Assembly (NCBI GenBank): GCA_038239305.1
Contig: JBBSEW010000012.1
Coordinates: 5,071 to 69,070, forward strand
Length of the DNA: 64,000 nt
Direction of reading: 5' to 3'
DNA from: JALYUA01 sp038239305
Lineage (GTDB): Bacteria; Acidobacteriota; Thermoanaerobaculia; UBA5066; Gp7-AA6
How positions within the stretch are numbered: the stretch's first letter is position 1; each line of letters opens with the position of its first letter. Shown piece by piece: positions 42,228 through 52,427 of this stretch. The notes beneath the pieces are model-generated. The model made no database searches. It saw only the letters and a program-made list of their open reading frames with translations, and was not told the DNA's origin. The position numbers were made by a program, and so were the translations under genes.

Positions 42228-42249
42228 CGAAGCGGGGGCAAGCGGCGCC

Positions 42250-42999
42250 ATGAAAGACGTCCGGGTGCTGATCGTCGATGACGAGGAGCCGGCCCGGGCG
42301 CTCCTGCGGGAGATTTTGTCGAGGGAGCCGGGCGTCACGATCGTCGGCGAGGCCGAAAATGGATTCGCAGCCGTTCGGGCCGCCTCGGAGACGTCGCCCG
42401 ACATTGCATTTCTCGACATCGAGATGCCGAAGCTCACGGGGTTCGAGGTCGCGGAGCTTCTGGCCCCGGAGGTCGCGGTCGTGTTCGTGACGGCGTACGA
42501 CCGATACGCCGTGCAGGCTTTCGAGATTCATGCCGTCGACTACGTCCTGAAGCCCTTCCGGCCGGACCGCCTGAGGGAGGCTCTCGCCCACGCCCGCGCG
42601 CGCCGGGCGGCGGACGTTCGTGGCGACGTCGTGGCCATCGCGGCCGCGGCTCGGCCGAAGGGCACGTGGGCCGACCGCGTGGTCGTTCGTGACGGGCCGC
42701 GGGTGCACGTCATCGCCGTCGATCGGATCGACGCGCTCGAGGCCCAGGACGATTACGTCGCCGTCGTGAGCGCCGGGAAGAAGTTTCTCAAACCGCAGAC
42801 GCTCTCGTCTCTCGCCGCGACGCTCGATCCGGCGCGATTTCTGCGCGTGCATCGCTCCTACGTCATCCAGCTCGACCGCCTCGAACAAATCGAGCTGTAT
42901 GCGCGGAACAGCCACGTCGCGATCCTCGCCGGAGGCCTCAAGGTTCCCGTAAGCCGTGACGGCCATGCGCGGTTGAAGGCGATTCTCGACGCCCGGTGA
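42250..42999 (+). CDS. LytTR-family response regulator
   Basis: 249 residues. Receiver domain 1-120 with acidic pocket VDDEEPA and phospho-Asp in IAFLDIEMPKLTGFEV, plus conserved Thr/Lys region VFVTAYDRYAVQAFEIHAVDYVLKPF. LytTR DNA-binding domain 145-249 with FLRVHRSYVIQLDRLEQIE and VAILAGGLKVPVSRDGHARL. It is the partner of the LytS-type kinase. The stop codon lies inside a short tandem repeat (GGTGACC units, 42995-43044), so the repeat begins exactly at the gene end. Confidence 0.95.
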   Translation: MKDVRVLIVDDEEPARALLREILSREPGVTIVGEAENGFAAVRAASETSPDIAFLDIEMPKLTGFEVAELLAPEVAVVFVTAYDRYAVQAFEIHAVDYVLKPFRPDRLREALAHARARRAADVRGDVVAIAAAARPKGTWADRVVVRDGPRVHVIAVDRIDALEAQDDYVAVVSAGKKFLKPQTLSSLAATLDPARFLRVHRSYVIQLDRLEQIELYARNSHVAILAGGLKVPVSRDGHARLKAILDAR

Positions 43000-43044
43000 C
43001 CGGTGACCGGTGACCGGGGACCGAGGACCGAGGACCGAGGACCG
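42995..43044. repeat. GGTGACC / GAGGACC heptamer tandem repeat
   Basis: Three units of CGGTGAC followed by four units of CGAGGAC-type heptamers, starting on the stop codon of the LytTR gene. The unit changes from GGTGACC to GAGGACC midway, which suggests repeated slippage. Confidence 0.8.
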
Positions 43045-43139
43045 TTCAACGGGGCCCGACTATCGCGAACTCGGAAGTCCCGCGCGGCGCGCCCGGAAGG
43101 AGCTCGAGACCTGATACCGTCCCGCCGCCGGAGGGCCGC

Positions 43140-43865
43140 ATGTCCGAGACCCGATACCCGAGCGAACCGTTTCCCGAGGAAGAGCCGGCGTCATCGGCCG
43201 TGACCCCCGCCGCGATTTCCTCGGGCGGAGACGCTCTCGAGCCCCCGGTTCCATTCTCCGCGTCGGGGCCTGGGCCCGCCGGGCAGGCTGCGCCGGCCCC
43301 GGATTTCTCCGCCGCTCCCGAGCCGCCGGCGCGACCCGGACCTCCGGTGCCGCCCGTTCCGCCCGCGCCGGCCGGGATGCCGCCCTTGGCGATTCCGCTG
43401 CTTCCTCCGCCGATGCCCGCCGTCGGGTACGCGGGTTTCTGGGTCCGGTTCGTCGCCTGGATTCTGGACGCCTTCATTCTCTACATCCTGGGGATGGGCA
43501 CTAACGCGATGCTGCGCCTGACGGCCGGCGTGCCGCTGACCCCTCTCTGGGCGGCGAGCCGCGGCGCGACCTTCGCCTCGGGTTGCGCGGAGAGCCTCAT
43601 CGGCATCGTCGTGTGGTGGATCTACCACGCCACGTTGGAGAGCTCCCCCTCGGAAGCGACGCCGGGGAAGCGCGCCCTTCGGCTGCGCGTCACCGATCTT
43701 CAGGGGCGGCGCATCACGTTCGGCCGAGCGACCGGCCGGACGTTCGGCAAGGTCCTTTCCTACGCCACGCTGCTCGTCGGATTCTTCATGGCGGGTTTTA
43801 CGGCCCGCCGCCAGGCCCTCCACGACCTGATCGCGGAAACGGTCGTCCTGCGCGACCTGCGCTGA
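43140..43865 (+). CDS. RDD-family membrane protein
   Basis: 241 residues. The first 90 are Pro/Ala/Glu-rich and disordered. The RDD domain follows: FWVRFVAWILDAFILYILGMG (with the Arg and Asp of the family name), a second helix near LIGIVVWWIYHATLE, TPGKRALRLRVTDLQGRRITFGRATGR, then LLVGFFMAGFTARRQALHDLIAETVV. RDD proteins are small integral membrane proteins of mostly unknown role. It is convergent with sppA, 24 bases away. Confidence 0.9.
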   Translation: MSETRYPSEPFPEEEPASSAVTPAAISSGGDALEPPVPFSASGPGPAGQAAPAPDFSAAPEPPARPGPPVPPVPPAPAGMPPLAIPLLPPPMPAVGYAGFWVRFVAWILDAFILYILGMGTNAMLRLTAGVPLTPLWAASRGATFASGCAESLIGIVVWWIYHATLESSPSEATPGKRALRLRVTDLQGRRITFGRATGRTFGKVLSYATLLVGFFMAGFTARRQALHDLIAETVVLRDLR

Positions 43866-43889
43866 CGGCGCCGGCTCGAGCGAGGAATT

Positions 43890-45686
43890 TTACGGCCGGA
43901 CCGGCTCGGGCATCGCGAGCACGCCCTTCGGCCCGTCGAGACCCATCGCGTGCAGGCGCCGCGCAAGCGGGCCGATCGCCCGGACGGCGCCCGCGATCAT
44001 TTCCGCGTCGGACTCTCCGTCCCCGTCGCCGTCCCTTCGCCCGCTGCCTCCGAAGACCCGTCCGCGCACGTCGTCCCAGACGGTGCGCGGTTTCGGGAAG
44101 ACTTCCAGGGTGACCGCCTGGCCGTCGGGGATCCGGGCAGACTTTCGGGCGAGCCGGACGGCGGCGGACATTCCGCCGAGCTCGTCCACCAAACCGAGCT
44201 TCAGCGCATCCTCACCGGACCAGATCCGCCCGCGCGCGATCTCGAGCACGCGCGCCTTCGGGAGCTTGCGGCCCGCCGCGACCTTCGACGTGAAATCCTC
44301 GTACACGCGGTCGAGCCACGCGTCAAAGCGTTCGCGCTCGGACGGCGTGAACTCCTTCGTCGTGTCCCAGAGGAGAGCGTTGTTGCCGGAGTGAACCTCG
44401 TCGAAGGAGAGGCCGACCTTCTCGAACAGGCCGCTCATCACGAACTTTCCGGCGAAGACCCCGATGGAGCCGGTGATCGTTCCGGGCTGCGCGACGATCT
44501 TGTCCGCGCCGATCGCGACGAAATACCCGCCGGATCCGGCGACGTCTCCCATCGACACGACGACGGGTTTTCCTCGTTCGCGCGCCCGCGCTACTTCCCG
44601 CCAGATCGTGTCGGAGGCGACATACGATCCACCGGGGCTGTCCACGCGAAAGACGATCGCCCGGATCGCCGGATCTTCCACCGCGGCGCGGAACGCGGCG
44701 CCCACGGAATCCGAGCCCATCGTGGTGCTGCCGAAGAAAGGATTGTCGGAGCCGCGGCCGCGCGTCACTTCCCCCACTCCATAGATCAGCGCGAGGGACC
44801 CGCGCCCCGGCGCCTTGCCGATCCGGGCGCGATACTGCGGGAGAGACACGAGGTCGGCCGTTCCGCCCGCTTTCGCGAGGGCCTTCCGCACGATCTCGTC
44901 GCGGTACGCGAGCCCGTCCAGAAAATGCCCGCCGAGAGCTTCCGAGCCCAGGATCGGCGCCCGGTCGATGGCCTTCCGCACGTCCTCCTCCGCGAGCTTG
45001 CGACCCTGCGCGATGCCGTGTACGAGCTGGCCGAACCACGAGTCCTTCAGCCGCTCGAGCGCTTCGCGGTGGGCCGCGGTAAATTGCTTCTCCGTGTAGG
45101 TGTTGACGGCGTTCTTGTACTCGTATCTCTGGCCGAATACCGGAACGACCCCGAGCTTCTCGAACGTTCCACGGAAAAACGGCGTCTCGAGAGCCACGCC
45201 GGTGATCCAGAGGTCCCCCGACGGCTGCATCCAGATCTGGTCGAAGCCCGACGCGAGGTAGTAGCCCTGGATCGCGTTGCCCCCCTCACCGAACGTCTCG
45301 GCCCATGCCCACGCGAATTTGCGATGCGATCGGAAGCGCTGGATCGCATCCCGGATCTCCTGGGCGTGCGCGAGTCCGCTCGGTCCGCCTCCCCCGCGCG
45401 CGAGGATCCCGGCGACCCCCGGGTCGTCGCCGGCCCGGTCGATCGTCTCCACGAGATCGCGGAGCGTCAGGCGCGACGGGGAGAGAAGCTGTGCGATGCC
45501 CGACGGCTGCGCGCCTTCGGGATATCCCGACTCGAGATCGATGTCGAGGACTCTCGATCCTCCGAGAACGCCGGGCATCACCGGTCTGCCGGCGCCTCCG
45601 GCGAGGCGGGCGATAAGCCCAGCGGCCACGCAGACGAAGACGATGGACAGGGCGGCGAAAAGATACCGGCGGCGCATCGACGGCAT
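43890..45686 (-). CDS. sppA: Signal peptide peptidase SppA (long form)
   Basis: 598 residues with one N-terminal membrane helix (RYLFAALSIVFVCVAAGLIARL). As in the duplicated (67-kDa type) SppA, the catalytic Lys lies in the first half (QRYEYKNAVNTYTEKQFT) and the nucleophilic Ser in the second (MGDVAGSGGYFVAIGADKIVA). It cleaves remnant signal peptides in the membrane. The start at ATG 45686 may instead be ATG 45677 (MRRRYLF), nine bases in. It diverges from the unknown gene at 45721 with only 34 bases between starts. Confidence 0.95.
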   Translation of the reverse strand: MPSMRRRYLFAALSIVFVCVAAGLIARLAGGAGRPVMPGVLGGSRVLDIDLESGYPEGAQPSGIAQLLSPSRLTLRDLVETIDRAGDDPGVAGILARGGGGPSGLAHAQEIRDAIQRFRSHRKFAWAWAETFGEGGNAIQGYYLASGFDQIWMQPSGDLWITGVALETPFFRGTFEKLGVVPVFGQRYEYKNAVNTYTEKQFTAAHREALERLKDSWFGQLVHGIAQGRKLAEEDVRKAIDRAPILGSEALGGHFLDGLAYRDEIVRKALAKAGGTADLVSLPQYRARIGKAPGRGSLALIYGVGEVTRGRGSDNPFFGSTTMGSDSVGAAFRAAVEDPAIRAIVFRVDSPGGSYVASDTIWREVARARERGKPVVVSMGDVAGSGGYFVAIGADKIVAQPGTITGSIGVFAGKFVMSGLFEKVGLSFDEVHSGNNALLWDTTKEFTPSERERFDAWLDRVYEDFTSKVAAGRKLPKARVLEIARGRIWSGEDALKLGLVDELGGMSAAVRLARKSARIPDGQAVTLEVFPKPRTVWDDVRGRVFGGSGRRDGDGDGESDAEMIAGAVRAIGPLARRLHAMGLDGPKGVLAMPEPVRP

Positions 45687-45720
45687 TCTAGGCCGGGCGC
45701 TCCTTCATAATGCGCGGACT

Positions 45721-47400
45721 TTGACTTCGGATCCTCTCCCGGCTCTGGAGATCGGACGGCGGTCGCGGCCTTCGGACGGCCGGACCGTGGCGGCGATTGC
45801 GCGCCTGGCGGCGTCTCCTCCCCGCGACCCCGAAGCGATCATCCGCCTCCACGAGGCGCTCCTCTTTCACGTCGCCTATCCGGAAAACGCGCAGGTCCAT
45901 CGGCGCGCCGGGGAGTTGCTCGCGCGCTTTCCGCGGATCATCCGCCGGCTCGCCGCCGAAACGGGCGATCTCTCCGCGTTCGACCGGCCGGAGACGGCGG
46001 GCGTCGGGGGAACGGAAATCGCCACGACCTTCACGTTCGACTTCCTGCGGTTCCTGGTGCGGCGGCATCCCGAGAGCGTTCGCGTGGACTGGGACGCGTT
46101 CGATCGGGAGGACCGGCTCGGAGCGACTTTTCCGCGCATCGTTCCGCTGCTCGAGGAGGAGGCTCTCGCCGACGCCAACGTTCCCTACCGCGAATGGATC
46201 GACGCGGCGCGAGGGAGGCGCCGGGAGATCGCCTGGATCGTGAAACGCTTCGAGTCGTTGCCTCTCGCAGACGGCGAGCGCGCGGAGCTGTTCGACGGAA
46301 TGGGTCTGCCGGTCGTCTGGAACCTGTCGGGCCCGGAGTCGCGGACCCTCGCGCGAGCGCCGGAGCGGGCGCTGTACGCGCATCCCGAACCGCTGCTCGC
46401 GCGCCGCGACGTCGACCTGTCGCGGACCCTTGCATCGGGGCCTCTGCGCCTGCGGCGTCTCTCGCCGCTCGAGGCCGGCCGCCGCCTGGATTTCGCCCGG
46501 GACGCGACGGGCGTGCGTTACCGGGAGTTGTACGGCTTCACCTATGGGGATTCGTCGACGGCGCTCGCGACGCACGCCGGCCGCGGCCTCGAGCTGACGC
46601 TCATGGGACTTCCGCCCGAGCGCCGGCTCCCGCTGCGCGCCGGCTACGCCGCGTTCGCCACGAAGAACGGAGTCCCCGTCGCCTATGTCGAGGGGCTCGC
46701 CCTGTTCGACCGGATCGAAGTGGGCTTCAACGTCTACTACACGTTTCGCGAAGGCGAATCCGCGTGGATCTACGCGACGATCCTGAAGCTCTTCTATGAG
46801 GCGCTCGGCGTGACGTCGTTCTCCGTCGACCCGTACCAGATCGGGTACGAGAACGAAGAGGCGATCGGCTCCGGCGCATTCTGGTTCTACCGGAAGCTCG
46901 GGTTTCAGTCGACGTCCGCGGCGCTGCGCCGCGCGATCGCGCGCGAGGAGGAGACGCTGGCACAGGACGCGAACCGCCGCACGCCTTCCCGGTTGTTGCG
47001 CCGGTTTGCCGAGCACGGGATGATCTTCGACGCGGCGGGACGATTCGCCGACTGGGAGAAGTTCCATGTCCGGCGCATCGGTCTCGCCGTCGGCCGGCGG
47101 ACAGCGTCGAAGTTCGGCGGCGACGCGGCCGCCGCGCGCGCGAGCGCCGTCGACCGGGTGGCGAAGTCGCTGCGCATCGCTCCGCCCGGGCCGTCCGCCG
47201 CGGGCCGCCGGGCGTTCGAGAGCCTGGCCCTCGTGCTCGACCTCCTGCCCGGCCTGCCGCGCTGGAGCCGAGAGGAGAAGGCTCTAGCCGCGAAAATCCT
47301 CCGCGCCAAGGGCTCACGAGACGAGACGGCGTATCTGCGGCTCATGCGCCGGCACGGACGGATGCGAGCGGGGATGGTGAAGTTGGGCGGGGGCGGGTGA
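45721..47400 (+). CDS. Protein of unknown function with possible GNAT-like C-terminal half
   Basis: 559 residues from TTG 45721; the frame is open further upstream but only antisense to sppA, and no other start lies in the divergent gap. No known domain is certain. The region at about 360-470 (LRRLSPLEAGRRLDFARDATGVRYRELYGF, AYVEGLALFDRIEVGFNVYYTFREGES, and EAIGSGAFWFYRKLGFQS) has the order of an acetyltransferase fold: entry strand, a central hydrophobic strand, and a final FYRKLGF helix-strand typical of GNAT enzymes. The N-terminal 300 residues are helical and Arg-rich. No signal peptide. Function not assigned. Confidence 0.65.
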   Translation: MTSDPLPALEIGRRSRPSDGRTVAAIARLAASPPRDPEAIIRLHEALLFHVAYPENAQVHRRAGELLARFPRIIRRLAAETGDLSAFDRPETAGVGGTEIATTFTFDFLRFLVRRHPESVRVDWDAFDREDRLGATFPRIVPLLEEEALADANVPYREWIDAARGRRREIAWIVKRFESLPLADGERAELFDGMGLPVVWNLSGPESRTLARAPERALYAHPEPLLARRDVDLSRTLASGPLRLRRLSPLEAGRRLDFARDATGVRYRELYGFTYGDSSTALATHAGRGLELTLMGLPPERRLPLRAGYAAFATKNGVPVAYVEGLALFDRIEVGFNVYYTFREGESAWIYATILKLFYEALGVTSFSVDPYQIGYENEEAIGSGAFWFYRKLGFQSTSAALRRAIAREEETLAQDANRRTPSRLLRRFAEHGMIFDAAGRFADWEKFHVRRIGLAVGRRTASKFGGDAAAARASAVDRVAKSLRIAPPGPSAAGRRAFESLALVLDLLPGLPRWSREEKALAAKILRAKGSRDETAYLRLMRRHGRMRAGMVKLGGGG

Positions 47401-47471
47401 TCGGTCGTGAGTCTGGAGAGGTGAGTTTGAATATCCGAGTGAGGTCGGGGTAACGGACAAGTCGGCGCGGA

Positions 47472-47560
47472 GCTCAGAACTTCAAGACCCGGAACTCGGA
47501 ACTCAGAAGTCAGAAGTCAGAAGTCAGAACTCAGAACCCAGAACCCAGAACTCGGAATTT
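47472..47560. repeat. AACTCAG / AAGTCAG heptamer tandem repeat
   Basis: About a dozen heptamers of the type (G)AACTC(A/G)G, AAGTCAG and AACCCAG in tandem, ending 12 bases before the 3' end of the E1beta gene. It lies in the 172-base spacer between convergent genes. Low G+C compared with its surroundings. Confidence 0.85.
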
Positions 47561-47572
47561 AAGGCCCTTCCC

Positions 47573-48553
47573 TTAATACGCCACCAACGCCCTCGCCGCC
47601 CGGCAAACCTTCTCCGCGTTCGGAAGCGTGAACTGTTCGAGCGGCGGCGAGAAGGGCACGGGCGTGTCCGGCGACGTGACGCGGACGAGCGGGCCGTCCA
47701 GGTACTCGAAGCACCGTTCCGCGAGTACCGCGGCAATCTCCGCGCCGATGCCTCCGGTGCGCGTGGCCTCGTGGAGGAGGATCGCCTTGCTGGTCTTCCC
47801 GACCGATGCGAGGATCGTCTCTTCGTCGAGGGGAAAGAGGGTCCGAAGGTCCACGACCTCCGCGTCGATGCCTTCGGACTCCAGAGTGCCGGCCGCCTCC
47901 ATCGCGACCCACACCATGGCGCCGTACGTGAGGATCGAAAGGTCGCGCCCGGGACGCCGCACGGCGGCTTGCCCGATCGGCACCGTCCAGTCACCCGGCG
48001 GCAGGACTTCCTTGACCCGCCGGTAGAGGTACTTGTGCTCGAAGAAAATGACCGGATCGTCGTCGCGAATGGCGGACTTCAGAAGACCTTTCGCGTCGTA
48101 GGCCGTCGAGGGCTGCACGATCTTGAGCCCCGGTGTGTGGGCGAAGTATGCCTCGGGGTTCTGCGAGTGGAACGGGCCGCCGTGGACTCCGCCGCCGGCC
48201 GGTCCGCGCACGACGAGAGGCACGCCGACGCCCGTGCGGTAGCGTGACTTGGCGGCGAAGTTGGTGATCATGTCGAAGGCGCACGACGCGAAGTCCGCGA
48301 ACTGCAGCTCGGCGATCGGCCGCATTCCCATCATCGCGGCGCCCACGGCCGCGCCCACGATCGCCGTCTCCGAGATGGGCGTGTCGATGACCCGCTCTTC
48401 CCCGAAACGCCCGAGGAGCCCGTCCGTGACCTTGAACGCGCCTCCATAAGCTCCGATGTCCTCGCCGAGGATGAACACACGCTCGTCGCGCTCCATCTCT
48501 TCGAGGATGGCCTCGCGAATCGCGTCGACGTAAGAGGTCTCCGGTCCGTTCAC
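47573..48553 (-). CDS. 2-oxo acid dehydrogenase E1 component, beta subunit
   Basis: 326 residues from GTG 48553 (GTGA overlap with the E1alpha stop). Typical TPP-dependent E1beta sequence: VDAIREAILEEMERDERVFILGEDIGAYGGAFKVT, PISETAIVGAAVGAAMMGMRPIAELQFADF, GGGVHGGPFHSQNPEAYFAHTPGLKIV, FFEHKYLYRR, and the transketolase C-terminal domain with DLRTLFPLDEETI. With E1alpha it decarboxylates the oxo acid and passes the acyl group to the E2 lipoyl arm. Substrate (pyruvate or branched-chain) is not certain. Confidence 0.95.
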   Translation of the reverse strand: MNGPETSYVDAIREAILEEMERDERVFILGEDIGAYGGAFKVTDGLLGRFGEERVIDTPISETAIVGAAVGAAMMGMRPIAELQFADFASCAFDMITNFAAKSRYRTGVGVPLVVRGPAGGGVHGGPFHSQNPEAYFAHTPGLKIVQPSTAYDAKGLLKSAIRDDDPVIFFEHKYLYRRVKEVLPPGDWTVPIGQAAVRRPGRDLSILTYGAMVWVAMEAAGTLESEGIDAEVVDLRTLFPLDEETILASVGKTSKAILLHEATRTGGIGAEIAAVLAERCFEYLDGPLVRVTSPDTPVPFSPPLEQFTLPNAEKVCRAARALVAY

Positions 48554-49557
48554 CAGCGCCTCCGGAGAAACGCGGGCTCCGACTCGACGGACCCGGCCGC
48601 GTAGACCCCGTCGAGCGCGGCCTCGGGCAAGGGGAAGGGGCTCTCTTCGACGGCGCGCGCGTCCGCCTCCACGCGGGCGGAGAGGTCGGCGTCGATCGTG
48701 GCGAGCGCGTCGGGGGATGCGACGCCCGTCGCGAGGAGCTGCTTCGCGTAGCGATCGAGGGGATCGCGCGCGGACCATTCGGCGAGCTCTCCCGGCGGCA
48801 CGTAGGACTGCGCGTCGTGCTCGGCGTGCCCCTTCATCCGATACGTCCGGCATTCGAGGAGGGTCGGGCCCTCGCCCTCGCGCGCTCGATCAATGGCGAG
48901 CCGCGCGGCCTCGTACACCGCGAGGACGTCGTTGCCGTCCACGGTCACGCCGGGTATGCCGTACGCCACCGCCTTGTCGGCCAGGCATTTCGCGGCGGTC
49001 TGCTTGTGAAACGGTGTGGAGTAGGCCCAGCCGTTATTTTCGGCGACGACGACGAGCGGCAGCTTCTGAACCGCGGCGAAATTGAGGCCCTCGTGGAACG
49101 CCCCCGTCGAGGTAGCGCCGTCGCCGACGTAGGTCAGCGCAACGATCCGCTTCTTCTGAAGCCGCGCTCCGAGCGCGATGCCCGCCATGACGGGGACGAG
49201 CGCGCCGAGCATCGAGATCGCCGACACGACCCCGCGCTCGGGGGAGCCGAAGTGGAGGTTGCAGTCCTTGCCGCCCGACGGGGAGCTCGCCCGCGCCATG
49301 TGCTGCGCCAGAATGTCCCGCGGCGAGAATCCCATGACGAGGACGGACCCGAGGTTGCGGATGAGAGGACCGAGGATGTCCCCCTTCGTGAGTGCGTATG
49401 CCGTTCCCACGGAAGTCGCTTCCTGCCCGAGCGAACGATAAAGGCCGCCCACGACCTTCCCCTGCCGGTAGAGGTTGACGAGCTTTTCTTCGAGGACGCG
49501 GTTCAACCGCAGAAACCGGTACAGCTCGATCTTCTGCTCTCGCGACAAATCCGTCAT
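48550..49557 (-). CDS. 2-oxo acid dehydrogenase E1 component, alpha subunit
   Basis: 335 residues from ATG 49557. TPP-binding motif GDGATSTGAFHEGLNFAAVQKLPLVVVAENNGWAYST (GDG...NN) and the family start YRFLRLNRVLEEKLVNLYRQGKVVGGLYRSLGQEA are intact; GHAEHDAQSYVP replaces the phosphorylation-loop-like GHSTSD region. It pairs with E1beta through a GTGA overlap. The longer frame to 49803 is antisense to the BON gene and not used. Confidence 0.95.
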   Translation of the reverse strand: MTDLSREQKIELYRFLRLNRVLEEKLVNLYRQGKVVGGLYRSLGQEATSVGTAYALTKGDILGPLIRNLGSVLVMGFSPRDILAQHMARASSPSGGKDCNLHFGSPERGVVSAISMLGALVPVMAGIALGARLQKKRIVALTYVGDGATSTGAFHEGLNFAAVQKLPLVVVAENNGWAYSTPFHKQTAAKCLADKAVAYGIPGVTVDGNDVLAVYEAARLAIDRAREGEGPTLLECRTYRMKGHAEHDAQSYVPPGELAEWSARDPLDRYAKQLLATGVASPDALATIDADLSARVEADARAVEESPFPLPEAALDGVYAAGSVESEPAFLRRRW

Positions 49558-49693
49558 GGCGAGCGCCGAATTATAGCTTCGCGACGAGTCGAATCCACCG
49601 CGGGCGCGCCGGAAGCGTCTTCGAAGAAAGAGCTTCCATTGCTCGAACCGGTCAAAGCTCCCGGAAGTCCGCGGGGATAGCCGTCCCCCGGCT

Positions 49694-50125
49694 CTAGGAT
49701 GAGGGCGTCGTTGTCGTCGGAGGTTCGGCCGCCGGGGTGGTATCCGAGCCGGTCGACGAAGGCGAGGGTGAGGGCGAGGGCAGAGCCGCGTTACCGGCGG
49801 CATCGGTCGGGACGGGAGCGAGGAGCGGGTTGATCGTCATGTTGTCGACGACGTCCTTGACGCCCTCGCTCGTGCGGGCGAGTCCCTCGGCCCGTTTCCG
49901 TTCGGCGTCGCTGGCGGCGGCGCCTGTCAGCGTCACGACGCCCTTCTTCGTGTCGACCTGCATCATCTTTCCCGTCAGGTTGCGGTCGGAGTCGATCTTC
50001 GCCTTGATCTCGGTCGTGATCTCCGCGTCCGCGCGGGCGCAGGCGACCGAGACGGCGACGAGCACCAGGGCGGCGGCGGCCGCAACAGCCACAACCCGGA
50101 ATCTTCCCAACGGTTTCAGAGCCAT
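49694..50125 (-). CDS. BON-domain exported protein
   Basis: 143 residues. N-terminal signal (RVVAVAAAAALVLVAVSVACARA; a Cys at the end of the hydrophobic run could make it a lipoprotein), then one BON domain (TTEIKAKIDSDRNLTGKMMQVDTKKGVVTLTGAAASDAERKRAEGLARTSEGVKDVVDNM) at 35-95, and a Pro/Ser/Thr tail. BON domains attach to membranes or envelopes. It lies upstream of E1alpha on the same strand but 136 bases away, and is divergent from the mutase gene. Confidence 0.88.
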   Translation of the reverse strand: MALKPLGRFRVVAVAAAAALVLVAVSVACARADAEITTEIKAKIDSDRNLTGKMMQVDTKKGVVTLTGAAASDAERKRAEGLARTSEGVKDVVDNMTINPLLAPVPTDAAGNAALPSPSPSPSSTGSDTTPAAEPPTTTTPSS

Positions 50126-50291
50126 GCGTTCGCTCCTCTTGCCTTGGCGCGGTCGCGCCGGACTGGATACAGCACCCGGGGGAGGTGGTCGCCCCCCGGT
50201 GGTGCCGGAAATCGGTGTGCAGATTCCATGCCTTCGAAAGGGCTCGCGACGCCCTCATGGGTTGGGTCTGGCGCTTTGTTATCCTCGGTTC

Positions 50292-51989
<1,698 letters not shown>

Positions 51990-52063
51990 CGTCGCCTTCG
52001 CCGCGCGGTTGAGTCGGGCTCGGGATTCAGCGCGGTGCGCGGAGGTCCTTCGGGGCGAGAGTT

Positions 52064-52170
52064 GCTCGGCTCGGCCGGATGCGGCCTCGACCGAGCGCAC
52101 TGAGGCTGGCTCCGGCTCCCGCACCGGGAGGCTCCTCCTTCCCTTCGGTCAGGAGACTCCTCCCGTTGCG
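52064..52170. repeat. Dispersed hairpin repeat, copy 2
   Basis: About 90 percent identical by eye to 3233-3335, with a 4-base insertion after GCTCGGCTCGGCCGGA and matching end CGGGAGGCTCCTCCTTCCC ... AGGAGACTCCTCCCG that can fold into a stem. Confidence 0.8.
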
Positions 52171-52214
52171 AGCTGTTGAATCGGCGCAGCTCGTTGGTTC
52201 TCTCCGCGCCTTCC

Positions 52215-52235
52215 CCCTCTCCCGGCGGGAGAGGG
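52215..52235. repeat. 21-bp perfect palindrome, copy 3
   Basis: Same arms as at 3513 and 5177 (CCCTCTCCCG and CGGGAGAGGG), followed by TTGGGGTGAGGGGG. Confidence 0.85.
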
Positions 52236-52325
52236 TTGGGGTGAGGGGGCACCCGGTTTTCCCACTGGATCACGCGATCACCCGCTTCGCCCGTCTCGAT
52301 TTTCCGCTGGTTCGGTAGTTCGATT

Positions 52326-52361
52326 GATCGCGAGATCATGAGATCGCGAGATCGCGAGATT
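52326..52361. repeat. GATCGCGA octamer array, copy 3
   Basis: Units GATCGCGA, GATCATGA, GATCGCGA, GATCGCGA, GATT, the same order as at 3593. It ends about 67 bases before the ribBA start. Confidence 0.85.
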
Positions 52362-52427
52362 CGCCATCGCAGGCCGACACCCGCTCCCGGCCCCAGACCC
52401 GTTGATCTCATGAGAAAATGGGTTCCT

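Larger units (their letters stand above)
51990..52427. other. Repeat-rich intergenic spacer
   Basis: No gene seen. It contains a second set of the composite elements of the 3.2-3.6 kb spacer in the same order: hairpin unit (52064-52170), 21-bp palindrome (52215-52235) and octamer array (52326-52361). No FMN-riboswitch core is recognisable ahead of ribBA. Confidence 0.75.

Noticed and set aside
51990..52427. FMN riboswitch upstream of ribBA
   Set aside because: None of the conserved RFN-element segments can be recognised; the region is occupied by dispersed repeats.
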